From CAWHBO01 sp963827735 (GTDB taxonomy: Bacteria; Patescibacteriota; Patescibacteriia; Patescibacteriales; UBA12075): a stretch of 64,000 bases of DNA. Location: assembly GCA_963827735.1 (NCBI GenBank), contig CAWHBO010000008.1, forward strand, positions 124,001 through 188,000. Reading direction: 5' to 3'. A program made the position numbers and the translations under genes. The notes beneath the pieces are model-generated. The model saw nothing but the letters and a program-made list of their open reading frames with translations. It did not search any database and was not told the DNA's origin. Of the stretch, positions 34,136-41,959 are shown one piece after another; position 1 is the first letter of the stretch; each line of letters begins with the position of its first letter.

Positions 34136-34195
34136 GCTTTTTTCCTGACAAAAATCTAAATAAAAATATAACTAATATTAAATAAAATATTAAGA

Positions 34196-34558
34196 TTACA
34201 TTTTTATTTCCACATCCACTCCGGCCGGAAGATTAAGACTTGTCAAATCTTCAATCGTTTTTGCTGTCGGTTCAACGATATCAATCAAACGTTTGTGGGT
34301 TCTCATTTCATATTGATCTCTGGCATCTTTGCTGACAAAAGTTGAACGATTGACAGTAAATTTCTTTTTTTCCGTAGGCAAAGGAATCGGGCCAAATACT
34401 TGCGCCCCGCTTCTTTCCGCGGTACTGATTATCGTTTTTGTGGATTGATCAATGATCTTATGATCAAAAGCCTTGATTTTAATGCGGATCTTCTGCTTAA
34501 AATCATCGTTTTCTTTGGTTTTTTCTTTTTTTGCTGTTGTAGCTTTTGCGTCAGTCAT
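34196..34558 (-). CDS. rpsJ: 30S ribosomal protein S10 (uS10)
   Basis: 120 residues; the core from about 22 has KIRIKIKAFDHKIIDQSTKT and GPIPLPTEKKKFTV. The first about 20 residues are a Lys-rich extension. Follows tuf as in many str-S10 fusions. Confidence 0.96.
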   Translation of the reverse strand: MTDAKATTAKKEKTKENDDFKQKIRIKIKAFDHKIIDQSTKTIISTAERSGAQVFGPIPLPTEKKKFTVNRSTFVSKDARDQYEMRTHKRLIDIVEPTAKTIEDLTSLNLPAGVDVEIKM

Positions 34559-34597
34559 GAAAATTGGTTTAATTTTTATTAATAAACAAACACTATA

Positions 34598-34624
34598 ACC
34601 CGACCCTTTTAAAAAGAGTCGGGT
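34598..34624 (-). other. Stable hairpin between tuf and rpsJ
   Basis: ACCCGACCCTTTT / AAAAGAGTCGGGT (34598-34624) forms a stem of about 12 bp with one G-T pair and almost no loop. No T-run follows on the minus strand, so mRNA processing or protection is more likely than termination. Confidence 0.5.
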
Positions 34625-34631
34625 AAAGTGC

Positions 34632-35823
34632 TTATTTTATGATTGTTTCAACAACACCAGCGCCCACTGTCCTTCCGCCTTCGCGGATGGCAAATTTTTG
34701 CTTGTTTTCCAAAGCAATCGGGCTGATGAGTTTTATCTTCAAGATTCAACGGTATCGCCAGGCATGACCATTTCTGTGCCTTCCGGCAATTCAACTTCAC
34801 CGGTAACGTCTGTCGTACGGATATAGAATTGAGGCTTATATCCCTTAAAGAAAGGTTTATGGCGTCCGCCTTCATCCTTGGACAGGATATACACCTTTGC
34901 TTCAAACTCAGTATGAGGAGTGACTGTGCCCGGTTTTAGCCAAGACTTGTCCTCTTTCCACTTCATTCTTTTTTGTGCCGCGAAGCAAAATACCTGCGTT
35001 ATCACCGGCTCTGCCTTCGTCCAACTGCTTGTTGAACATTTCAATTCCGGTGACAGTCGTTTTCGATGTCGGTTTCAAACCAACAATCTCCACTTCTTGT
35101 CCAATCTTGATGATGCCGCGTTCAATCCTGCCGGTTACGACCGTTCCTCTGCCTTCAATTGAAAACATATCTTCAATCGGCATAAAGGAAATGTTTTTCA
35201 AAATCGCGAACCGGTTCCGGAATGGTTTCATCCAAAGCTTGCATCAAGTCCATGATCGGCTTGGCTTCATCGCCGCTCGGATTTTCCAAAGCTTTCAAGG
35301 CTGAGCCGCGGATAATCCTGATGTTATCTCCGTCAAATTCATATTTCTTCAGCAAATCTCTGATTTCTTCTTCAACCAAATCAATCAATTCAGCATCTTC
35401 AACCATATCGCATTTGTTCAAAAAGACGACCATGCTCGGTACGCCAACCTGACGAGCCAAGAGGATGTGTTCTCTGGTTTGAGGCATCGGTCCGTCTGTG
35501 GCCGCAACCACCAAAATCGCTCCGTCCATCTGAGCGGCGCCTGTGATCATGTTCTTAACATAATCGGCATGTCCCGGACAATCAACGTGGGCGTAATGGC
35601 GTTTTTCCGTTTCATATTCCACATGAGCGGTCGCAATCGTGATGCCGCGTTCTTTTTCTTCCGGAGCGGCATCAATCTGATCAACATTCTTGTTTGATGC
35701 TTTAAAACCTTTGGCCGCTAACACTTTTAAAATAGCTGCGGTTAAAGTTGTTTTACCATGGTCAACGTGGCCGATTGTGCCTACGTTCACATGGGGTTTT
35801 GTACGTTCAAATTTTTCTGCCAT
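34632..35823 (-). pseudogene. tuf: Elongation factor Tu gene interrupted by three frameshifts
   Basis: From ATG at 35823 to TAA at 34632-34634 a complete EF-Tu of about 394 residues can be read only by changing frame three times. Segment 1 carries the G domain (GHVDHGKTTL, DCPGHADYVKNM, NKCD). Frame changes: (i) at 35184-35186, minus-strand CCTTTATG needs one T fewer to continue into MPIEDMFSIEG; (ii) at 34934-34937, GCTAAAACCGGG needs one A fewer for LAKPGTVTPH; (iii) near 34741-34744, GAATCTTGAAG needs two bases fewer to enter KIKLISPIALENKQKFAIRE. Everything between is conserved EF-Tu, up to the C-terminal GRTVGAGVVETIIK. Two of the three lie in homopolymers, so sequencing or assembly error is the best explanation; true decay of the only tuf seen here would be lethal unless another copy exists. 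Confidence 0.9.
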
Positions 35824-35867
35824 GTTTTTATGAATTGTACGACCCCTAGTGAAAAATTTATCCCAAG

Positions 35868-35895
35868 GGTTTCTTTCCCTGTAAAAAGGGAAACC
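35868..35895 (-). other. Hairpin in the tuf leader
   Basis: On the minus strand GGTTTCCC and GGGAAAGAAACC can pair around TTTTTACA, about 45 nt before the tuf ATG. No promoter was identified with confidence in the 117-bp gap. Confidence 0.35.
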
Positions 35896-35940
35896 AGCCG
35901 TAATAAAATTAAAATTAATTAAATTTTTAAAAATTTTATA

Positions 35941-36399
35941 TTAATATTTTATTTCTTCCAGATATTGCCGGTCTTCATCAATAACTTCTTCAGCGTTCTC
36001 TTTTCTTTCCGAAGGTATGCTCCAATGACTGCTCTTTTTTTTCTTCAGGGTTTTTTCTTCTTTTTCCCCGGAATCTTCACCAAAAAAATGATAGCTATCA
36101 TCAAATTTTCCTGTAAAATCAGATATATCCTTCTTATCAATTGTTGAAAAATTTACCTCTTTCTTATCGTTCATTTCAAAAATTTGGTCAGATTTCCATA
36201 TGGATATATCGCGATTTATTTTATCAATTAATTCATCTTCTGTCAAACCATGAACATGTGATTTTTCAACGGTTAATTTTTCATACTCATCCAGGCTCAT
36301 GACCGCAAAGGCGGAATCATCATCTTGCATGTCATAAACAATCAAGCGATCTCCCGTTTTTCTTGCTAAATTTATAGCTTTTTGCAGCTGTTTGTACAT
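35941..36399 (-). CDS. Small protein with a Phd/YefM-like N-terminus
   Basis: 152 residues. The first about 45 (KAINLARKTGDRLIVYDMQD then FAVMSLDEYEKL) resemble the antitoxin N-terminal fold in which a FAVMSxDEYE motif follows the first helix and strands. The rest is charged and probably disordered, with a KKKKSSHWSIPSE patch. No toxin gene lies beside it. It is inserted between fusA and tuf, where normally nothing lies; similar proteins occur in other Patescibacteria as far as I recall. Function unknown. Confidence 0.6.
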   Translation of the reverse strand: MYKQLQKAINLARKTGDRLIVYDMQDDDSAFAVMSLDEYEKLTVEKSHVHGLTEDELIDKINRDISIWKSDQIFEMNDKKEVNFSTIDKKDISDFTGKFDDSYHFFGEDSGEKEEKTLKKKKSSHWSIPSERKENAEEVIDEDRQYLEEIKY

Positions 36400-36443
36400 A
36401 TTTTTATTTTAACAAATCAATGAATATAGTCAACAAAACAAAT

Positions 36444-38528
36444 TTAATTTGTTGAATTCTTGCTGATGATTGCTTCCGCAACGCTCTTTGGGGTCTCGGC
36501 GTAATGTGAAAACTCCATGGAATAAGCCGCTCTGCCTTGCGACATGGACCTAAGCTGGGTAGCATAACCAAACATTTCCGCTAAAGGCACTTTGGCGTCA
36601 ATCACTTTCGCTTTGGCGCGGTTCTCCATTTTTTCAATCTGTCCGCGTTTTCCATTCAGGTCGCCGACCACGTTGCCCATATATTCTTCCGGGGTAACAA
36701 CCTCAACCTTCATGATCGGTTCCAAAAGAATCAATCCGGCTTTGCGGCAAGCGTCTTTGTATCCAAAAATACCGGCCATTTTAAAAGCCGCTTCATTTGA
36801 GTCAACTTCATGATACGATCCGTCAAAGACAGTCGTTTTGATGTCAACCATCGGATAACCGGCAAGCACGCCTTGATTCATGGCTTCAATAACGCCTTTT
36901 TCAATGGCTGGGATATATTCTTTGGGAACAGCTCCGCCTTTGATTGCATCAACAAATTCATTACCCTTGCCTTTTTCTTCTTGCGGCTCAACTCTGATCC
37001 AGCAATCGCCATATTGTCCGCGTCCTCCTGATTGCTTGATATACTTGCCTTGAGCTTCTGCCTGCTGTCTGATCGTTTCGCGGTAGCTTACCTGCGGCTG
37101 ACCAACATTGGCTTCCACCTTAAACTCTCTCTTCATGCGGTCAACGATGATATCCAAGTGTAATTCTCCCATCCCCGAAATCAAAGTCTGATTCGTTTCT
37201 TCGTCAGTTTCAACTTTGAAGGTCGGATCCTCTTCTGCCAATTTCTGCAAAGCGATTCCCATCTTTTCTTGATCCACTTTGGTTTTCGGTTCAACCGCGA
37301 TCTTGATGACCGGTTCCGGAAAGATGATGTTTTCCAAGAGCAACTGGCGCTTTTCATCGCACAAAGTGTTCCCGGTTCCTGTATCTTTGAATCCAATCAC
37401 GGCTACGATGTCTCCGGCATGCACTTCTTTGACTTCCTCACGATGGTTGGCATGCATCAAAACCAAACGCCCGATTCTTTCTCTTTTTCCTTTTGAAGTG
37501 TTCATCAAATAAGAGCCTGCTTCCAAAACGCCGCTATACACGCGAACAAAACACAATCTCCCCACGAATGGATCAGTGGCAATCTTAAAGGCCAATCCGG
37601 CAAAAGGCTCGGAATCATCCGGCTTGACGATATATTTCTTTTCCGGATCTTTAACGTCAATTCCTTCCAAAGCAGGCAAATCAAGAGGAGAAGGAAGAAA
37701 ATCAACCACAGCGTCCAGCACAAACTGGACTCCCATGTTCTGCAAAGCCGTCCCGGCCAGTACCGGAAAAATCTGTGAAGTCAAAACGCCTTTGCGGGCC
37801 GCCGCCTTAAGTTCATCTACTCCGATCTCTATGCCGTTTAAATATTTCTCAGTGGTAGCTTCATCGCATTCGGCGACTTTTTCAACCATTTCCGTTCGAT
37901 ATTTTTCAACCAGCGCTTTCATGTCTTCCGGAATTTCTATCTCAACGATTTTTTCTCCAAAACTACCCTGAAACTCATAAGCCTTCCTCGCAAACAAGTC
38001 AACGACGCCTTTCATCGTCTCTTCAGCGCCGATCGGCAGCTGAATAGCGATCGCGTTCTTGTTTAAACGTTCTCTGATGGAATTGAGCGACATGAAAAAA
38101 TCCGCTCCGGTCTTATCCATCTTGTTGATAAAGCATAAGCGCGGAACATTATATTTATCCGCTTGGCGCCAAACCGTTTCCGATTGCGGTTCCACGCCGT
38201 TGGAGCCGTCAAAAACAGCGACTGCCCCGTCCAAAACCCGGAGCGAGCGCTCCACTTCAACGGTAAAATCCACGTGCCCGGGAGTATCAATGATGTTGAT
38301 GCGGTTATTCTTCCAAAAACAAGTCGTGGCCGCGGAAGTGATGGTGATGCCTCTTTCTTTTTCCTGTTCCATCCAATCCATTTCAGCCGCGCCGTCATGG
38401 ACTTCTCCGATTTTATGTTTCTTCCCGGTATAAAAAAGCACCCTTTCTGTAAAAGTGGTCTTGCCGGCATCAATATGAGCCATGATTCCGATGTTTCTTG
38501 TTTTTTCCAATGAATATTCCCTGGGCAT
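36444..38528 (-). CDS. fusA: Elongation factor G
   Basis: 694 residues, normal length. GTPase motifs AHIDAGKTTFTERVL, DTPGHVDF and NKMD; domain IV tip and domain V (NVVGDLNGKRGQIEKMENRA) are present. Catalyses translocation. Flanked by two small non-translation genes in the str cluster. Confidence 0.98.
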   Translation of the reverse strand: MPREYSLEKTRNIGIMAHIDAGKTTFTERVLFYTGKKHKIGEVHDGAAEMDWMEQEKERGITITSAATTCFWKNNRINIIDTPGHVDFTVEVERSLRVLDGAVAVFDGSNGVEPQSETVWRQADKYNVPRLCFINKMDKTGADFFMSLNSIRERLNKNAIAIQLPIGAEETMKGVVDLFARKAYEFQGSFGEKIVEIEIPEDMKALVEKYRTEMVEKVAECDEATTEKYLNGIEIGVDELKAAARKGVLTSQIFPVLAGTALQNMGVQFVLDAVVDFLPSPLDLPALEGIDVKDPEKKYIVKPDDSEPFAGLAFKIATDPFVGRLCFVRVYSGVLEAGSYLMNTSKGKRERIGRLVLMHANHREEVKEVHAGDIVAVIGFKDTGTGNTLCDEKRQLLLENIIFPEPVIKIAVEPKTKVDQEKMGIALQKLAEEDPTFKVETDEETNQTLISGMGELHLDIIVDRMKREFKVEANVGQPQVSYRETIRQQAEAQGKYIKQSGGRGQYGDCWIRVEPQEEKGKGNEFVDAIKGGAVPKEYIPAIEKGVIEAMNQGVLAGYPMVDIKTTVFDGSYHEVDSNEAAFKMAGIFGYKDACRKAGLILLEPIMKVEVVTPEEYMGNVVGDLNGKRGQIEKMENRAKAKVIDAKVPLAEMFGYATQLRSMSQGRAAYSMEFSHYAETPKSVAEAIISKNSTN

Positions 38529-38578
38529 AATTTAATCAATAATAAGTAATAAAGTTTAATAGTTAATTAGTTGATTGG

Positions 38579-38851
38579 TTAATTAGTTACCGGATCACTC
38601 GTAGTTGCCAGGTCTTTTAATTCTTCTTTAATTTCTCCGCTTCTATCGATAACTTTTTTATTTATTTCGTTCATCTTCCTTTTGACATTCTGTAAAGTCT
38701 CGATGTCATTTTTCCCTTTTAGCTCATTCTTTTCGCCGGTTTTTTTATTGGAAAAATAGAAACTGCCAAAAGCAAGGCCAGCAATGATAACGACGCTGAT
38801 TAGCAAACCGATAAAGGCGAAACCTTGTTTTTTATAAAAGACATTAAACAC
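38579..38851 (-). CDS. Small single-helix membrane protein with a pseudopilin-like N-terminus
   Basis: 90 residues. The N-terminus KKQG-FAFIGLLISVVIIAG resembles a class III (type IV prepilin) signal: basic residues, Gly-Phe at the would-be cleavage site and a long hydrophobic helix, but the usual Glu at +5 is Gly. The remaining about 55 residues are a charged, probably coiled-coil stretch (KNDIETLQNVKRKMNEINKK) too short for a pilin head. It may simply be a type II membrane protein. It is placed between rpsG and fusA, which are usually adjacent. Confidence 0.6.
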   Translation of the reverse strand: MFNVFYKKQGFAFIGLLISVVIIAGLAFGSFYFSNKKTGEKNELKGKNDIETLQNVKRKMNEINKKVIDRSGEIKEELKDLATTSDPVTN

Positions 38852-38953
38852 GTGATTGGTTGATAAGTTTATTAGTAGATTAGGTAAAGGTTTTTTAGTT
38901 TTTTAAAAAATAAGCAATTATCCTAATTACCTAATAAACTAATCAACTATCCC
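38852..38953 (-). repeat. Family F inverted repeat between rpsG and the small membrane protein
   Basis: TGATTGGTTGATAAGTTTAT and TAGTAGATTAGGTAAAGG on one side, CCTAATTACCTAATAAACTA and ATCAACTATCCCC on the other, giving an imperfect hairpin filling the gap. On the minus strand it begins at the rpsG stop (TAG-GGGATAGTTGATTAGTT). A shorter tract (38545-38590) overlaps the stop of the 38579 gene. Confidence 0.65.
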
Positions 38954-39439
38954 CTATCTAGCGAAATGCGCAAATGCCTTGTTCGCTTCCGCCTGTTTCT
39001 GCACCGTCTCTTTCTTCTTTACAGCCATACCTTCGCCTTCTGCGGCTTGCATAATCTCATCGGAAAGCTTCTGATGCATCGGTTTGCCTTTTCTGCCTTG
39101 AGCCGCTTCAATGAGCCATCTGCAACCGAGCGAAAATCGCCTGTCGCCTCTTACCTGGTAAGGTATCTGATAGTTTGCTCCGCCGATCCTGCGTCCGCGC
39201 ACCTCCAAAAGCGGCATTACTCTTTTCATGGCCTTGTTAAAAATATGCCTCGGATCCTGTTTGGTCTTGTCTTTGATGATATCAAAAGCAGAGTAAACGA
39301 TGTTTTCCGCTACTGATTTTTTTCCGCTTTCCATGATGTAGTTTATAAACTTTGCAATGTCGGTGTCATTGAATTTGTTATCTCCAAAAATTTTTCTTTT
39401 AGGCGCTTGTTTTCCTCTCATTTTTTTAACGCGTCTCAT
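38954..39439 (-). CDS. rpsG: 30S ribosomal protein S7 (uS7)
   Basis: About 161 residues from ATG at 39439, preceded by CAGGGG about 8 nt upstream. RHIFNKAMKRVMPLLEVRGR and GGANYQIPYQVRGDRRFSLG are diagnostic. An upstream in-frame ATG at 39469 adds ten residues without family similarity. Confidence 0.95.
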   Translation of the reverse strand: MRRVKKMRGKQAPKRKIFGDNKFNDTDIAKFINYIMESGKKSVAENIVYSAFDIIKDKTKQDPRHIFNKAMKRVMPLLEVRGRRIGGANYQIPYQVRGDRRFSLGCRWLIEAAQGRKGKPMHQKLSDEIMQAAEGEGMAVKKKETVQKQAEANKAFAHFAR

Positions 39440-39543
39440 TACTCTACCCCTGATGGGGCAGACCTTCACGAGAAGCTCGTATTAAATCTTATTAATAAAA
39501 TTGTATTTATCTTATTTATCTTATTTATCTTTTTATTTATTAA

Positions 39544-39963
39544 TTACTTCTTCTCCGCCTTAGCCCCATAACAGCTCCTTCCTTGTTTTCTGCCATCAAC
39601 GCCTTGAGTATCATAAACGCCGCGCACAATCTTGTAACGAACACCTGGCAAATCTTTCGTACGTCCGCCTTTCAAAAGGATGATGGAATGCTCCTGCAAA
39701 TTATGTCCCATACCGGGAATATATGCTGTAACTTCCATGCCGTTGGAAAGTCTGACACGCGCGATCTTACGTAAAGCGGAGTTAGGCTTTTTGGGAGTGG
39801 TGGTTGTAACTTTCAAACAAACCCCTCTCTTAAAAGGCGCTCCTCGTTTCAAATCTTTCCTCTTGCGGTGCAATGTATCCAAAGTTGACTGCAAAGCCGG
39901 AAATTTTGATTTTGATTTGGTCTGTTTTCTTCCCTTCTTAACCAATTGGTTTACTGTAGGCAT
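39544..39963 (-). CDS. rpsL: 30S ribosomal protein S12 (uS12)
   Basis: 139 residues. KRGVCLKVTTTTPKKPNSAL and LKGGRTKDLPGVRYKIVRG are diagnostic; the lysines at the classical streptomycin-resistance positions are the sensitive type. First gene of the str-S10-spc cluster. Confidence 0.98.
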   Translation of the reverse strand: MPTVNQLVKKGRKQTKSKSKFPALQSTLDTLHRKRKDLKRGAPFKRGVCLKVTTTTPKKPNSALRKIARVRLSNGMEVTAYIPGMGHNLQEHSIILLKGGRTKDLPGVRYKIVRGVYDTQGVDGRKQGRSCYGAKAEKK

Positions 39964-40014
39964 AAAGAATTTAATGTCGCAAACTGCGAATTTATTTAAT
40001 ATTATTTAATATTT

Positions 40015-40043
40015 AACAAAAACAACCCCGTTATAAGCAGGGT
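40015..40043 (-). terminator. Terminator-like hairpin in the rpsL leader
   Basis: On the minus strand ACCCTG (40043-40038), loop CTTATAA, CGGGGT (40030-40025), then TGTTTTTGTT. It lies between the rpsL promoter and the start codon and could attenuate the operon. Confidence 0.5.
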
Positions 40044-40068
40044 ATCTTTTATATTTAGTGGCTTTTAT

Positions 40069-40097
40069 AATTTATCAAAAAGACGCAGATAAGTCAA
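40069..40097 (-). promoter_or_regulatory. Promoter of the str-S10-spc cluster
   Basis: On the minus strand, TTGACT (40097-40092), 17-bp spacer, TAAATT (40074-40069), giving a leader of about 100 nt before rpsL. Confidence 0.65.
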
Positions 40098-40123
40098 GTG
40101 CGTACGCTGATGTTTATTTAGCC

Positions 40124-40205
40124 AATCCGAATCTACAAATTAATCCGAATATTACAAACATTTATTTTTTGTAATATTCGGATTAAAATTTGTATTATTC
40201 GGATT
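40124..40205 (-). terminator. Long nested hairpin downstream of the M50 protease gene
   Basis: A perfect 17-bp inner stem (AATCCGAATATTACAAA, 40142-40158; TTTGTAATATTCGGATT, 40168-40184) is extended by outer AATCCGAAT...ACAAATT and AATTTGT...TTCGGATT segments. It separates the protease gene from the str promoter. T-run after it on the minus strand is weak. Confidence 0.55.
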
Positions 40206-40237
40206 GTCACCTGAATTAACAAATTCGCTGAATATGA

Positions 40238-40840
40238 CTAGCCTCCTACGATCACCTTATATAAAAACTCAATCACCGGAATCAACAAAGGAAACCCGAT
40301 AACAATAAATATTATTACCAAAAACATGCCATATCTTTCCAAGTTTAACAGTTTCATTTGAACATTATAAGGCAAAAAAGCGGCCAAAACTTTTGAGCCG
40401 TCAAGCGGCGGGATGGGCACCAAGTTAAATATCGCTAACAATAGATTAATCTGCACAATGATTGACAAAAATGTACCCCAAACCTGGTTTCCAAATGGAA
40501 AAAACCTTAAAACTAAGCCAAAAAAAATGGCTGTAACGACATTCCCCAAAGGACCGGCCGCCGCCACTTTCGCAGCACCCCATTTCTTGTCCCGGAGCAT
40601 ATCCGGCCGAAATGGGACTGGTTTTGCCCACCCGAAAACAATCCCGGTTCCGCTTAAGACCAGCATAAAAGGCAAAATTATGGAACCGAACAGATCAATA
40701 TGCGGTATGGGATTAAGCGTCAGGCGCCCGGCCTCCTCGGCTGTCGGATCCCCAAGCTCATTCGCCATCCAGCCGTGCATATACTCATGGATGATGGCGG
40801 AAAAGACCAAGACGATTATTTCAAATATTATTATTTGCAT
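40238..40840 (-). CDS. Site-2 protease-like zinc metalloprotease (peptidase M50)
   Basis: 200 residues, about five membrane helices. The catalytic HExxH is HEYMH near residue 18, and the third ligand motif is NLVPIPPLDGSKVL near residue 140. No PDZ domain, so it belongs to the minimal group of intramembrane proteases. Substrates unknown. Confidence 0.9.
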   Translation of the reverse strand: MQIIIFEIIVLVFSAIIHEYMHGWMANELGDPTAEEAGRLTLNPIPHIDLFGSIILPFMLVLSGTGIVFGWAKPVPFRPDMLRDKKWGAAKVAAAGPLGNVVTAIFFGLVLRFFPFGNQVWGTFLSIIVQINLLLAIFNLVPIPPLDGSKVLAAFLPYNVQMKLLNLERYGMFLVIIFIVIGFPLLIPVIEFLYKVIVGG

Positions 40841-40881
40841 ATATTTTATGTAGCAACAAATTAATCTTATAAAATATGAAC

Positions 40882-40910
40882 ATTATAGCTTTTAAAAATA
40901 CAAATAACAA
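40882..40910 (-). promoter_or_regulatory. Promoter of the M50 protease gene
   Basis: On the minus strand, TTGTTA (40910-40905), 17-bp spacer, TATAAT (40887-40882), about 40 nt before the ATG. The -35 box lies inside the family D repeat. Confidence 0.6.
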
Positions 40911-41046
40911 ATTCCAAATTACAAATAAATCCTAAATTCAAAATATCAAATTCAAAACTTATTCATGTGATACTTGGCTTATAAGATGTTTTGAATTTGT
41001 TTTTTTGAATTTATTTGTAATTTGGAATTTGCTATTTGAAATTTAT
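40898..41046. repeat. Family D long inverted repeat in the divergent M50/rpmB spacer
   Basis: The left arm has AACAAATTCCAAATTACAAA and TAAATTCAAAATATC; the right arm has TTTGAATTTATTTGTAATTT and GGAATTTGCTATTTG. The arms are imperfect complements around a centre near 40972. Other copies: 49140-49305 and 63880-64000. Confidence 0.75.
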
Positions 41047-41068
41047 ATTAAGTTAATCTTACCATATC

Positions 41069-41097
41069 TTGCATTTTTTTGTAAATCGTGATATTAT
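41069..41097 (+). promoter_or_regulatory. Promoter of rpmB
   Basis: TTGCAT (41069-41074), 17-bp spacer, TATTAT (41092-41097). Same -35 as the rplC promoter. Leader about 46 nt, with no Shine-Dalgarno before the ATG at 41150. Confidence 0.65.
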
Positions 41098-41149
41098 TTA
41101 TTTTGTATTTAAAAAATATATTAACTATTATTTTTTCAAACAAATCAAT

Positions 41150-41323
41150 ATGGCAAAAGCATGTGATGTATGCGGTCGCGGCTCAACGAAAGGAGCTTCC
41201 AGATCCCATTCCAATATCAAAACAATCAAACGCCAGAACATAAATCTGCAAAGCAAAAAAGTTGACGGAAAAAGAAGCGCTGTCTGCACCAAGTGCATAA
41301 AGACGATGGCTAAGACCAAATAA
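41150..41323 (+). CDS. rpmB: 50S ribosomal protein L28 (bL28), zinc-binding form
   Basis: 57 residues from ATG at 41150 (MAKACDVCGRGSTKGASRSH). Two C-x2-C pairs, CDVC and CTKC, form a likely zinc site. An in-frame ATG at 41069 would place the start on the promoter and adds unrelated residues, so it is rejected. One of only two plus-strand genes here; it has its own promoter and terminator. Confidence 0.95.
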   Translation: MAKACDVCGRGSTKGASRSHSNIKTIKRQNINLQSKKVDGKRSAVCTKCIKTMAKTK

Positions 41324-41339
41324 ATTTAAATTCCATACA

Positions 41340-41386
41340 AATCAAACGCCCTGTCCGCATGTTGCGGAACAGGGCGTTTGATTTTA
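41340..41386 (+). terminator. Strong terminator of rpmB
   Basis: ATCAAACGCCCTGT (41341-41354) and ACAGGGCGTTTGAT (41369-41382) enclose an inner CCGCA/TGCGG hairpin, followed by TTTT. It could also stop the minus-strand response-regulator unit. Confidence 0.85.
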
Positions 41387-41533
41387 GAGGCAAAAAATTC
41401 AAAATGAGTTTAAGGCAAAAAAAAGCAATGTGATTATGATGACATGGACCGCAAAAAACTTTATAAAGCTGATGCCTGGCTTGTTTGAATCAAACAACAT
41501 AAGCATGATTTCAGTTAAACAATAACAAAACGT

Positions 41534-41914
41534 TTAAATCCCGAGTTTGGTCCTAACCATTTGCACAACTTCATCCAGGCGCCAATCAGTCTTTACCAAA
41601 AAATCATAAACACCGTACTTCGCCGCCTCTGACACGTGTTCAGGATCGCTTAAGTTCGTCAGCATGATGATTGGAACATCTTTTCCCCATTTGGCGTTTT
41701 CCCTTATCTTCTTGATCACCCCGAGCCCGTCCAATTTGGGCATAATGATATCCAGCATGAGCAAATCCGGCTTTTCTTTCAAGGCCAATTTTACCCCCTC
41801 TTCGCCGTCGGATGCCGTAAAAACTTCAAAACCTTCTTGCTTGAATTTACTTTCCAGCGCGTTCAGCATGGCGATTTCATCTTCCACGAATAAAATTTTT
41901 TTTATTTCGGCCAT
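41534..41914 (-). CDS. Single-domain response regulator (CheY-like)
   Basis: 126 residues, receiver domain only. The acidic pocket FVEDE (about 10-14), phosphoacceptor Asp in LLMLDIIMPKLDG (about 55), Thr in IIMLTNLS (about 88) and Lys in FLVKTDW (about 110) are all present. No output domain, so it acts through protein contacts or as a phosphate sink. Located 45 nt after the histidine kinase, its probable partner. The stretch 41387-41533 holds nothing recognisable. Confidence 0.93.
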   Translation of the reverse strand: MAEIKKILFVEDEIAMLNALESKFKQEGFEVFTASDGEEGVKLALKEKPDLLMLDIIMPKLDGLGVIKKIRENAKWGKDVPIIMLTNLSDPEHVSEAAKYGVYDFLVKTDWRLDEVVQMVRTKLGI

Positions 41915-41959
41915 ATGTTTAGGCTTGCTTTATGCTTTCAGAGGCACAAGGCAAACAAA

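Noticed and set aside
33942..34148. Plus-strand open frame in the rpsJ-rplC gap
   Set aside because: AT-rich frame without ribosome binding site, crossing the predicted promoter and hairpin of the minus strand.
34741..34937. Programmed frameshifting in tuf
   Set aside because: Three separate sites, two of them plain homopolymers without a following stimulatory structure, fit consensus errors better.
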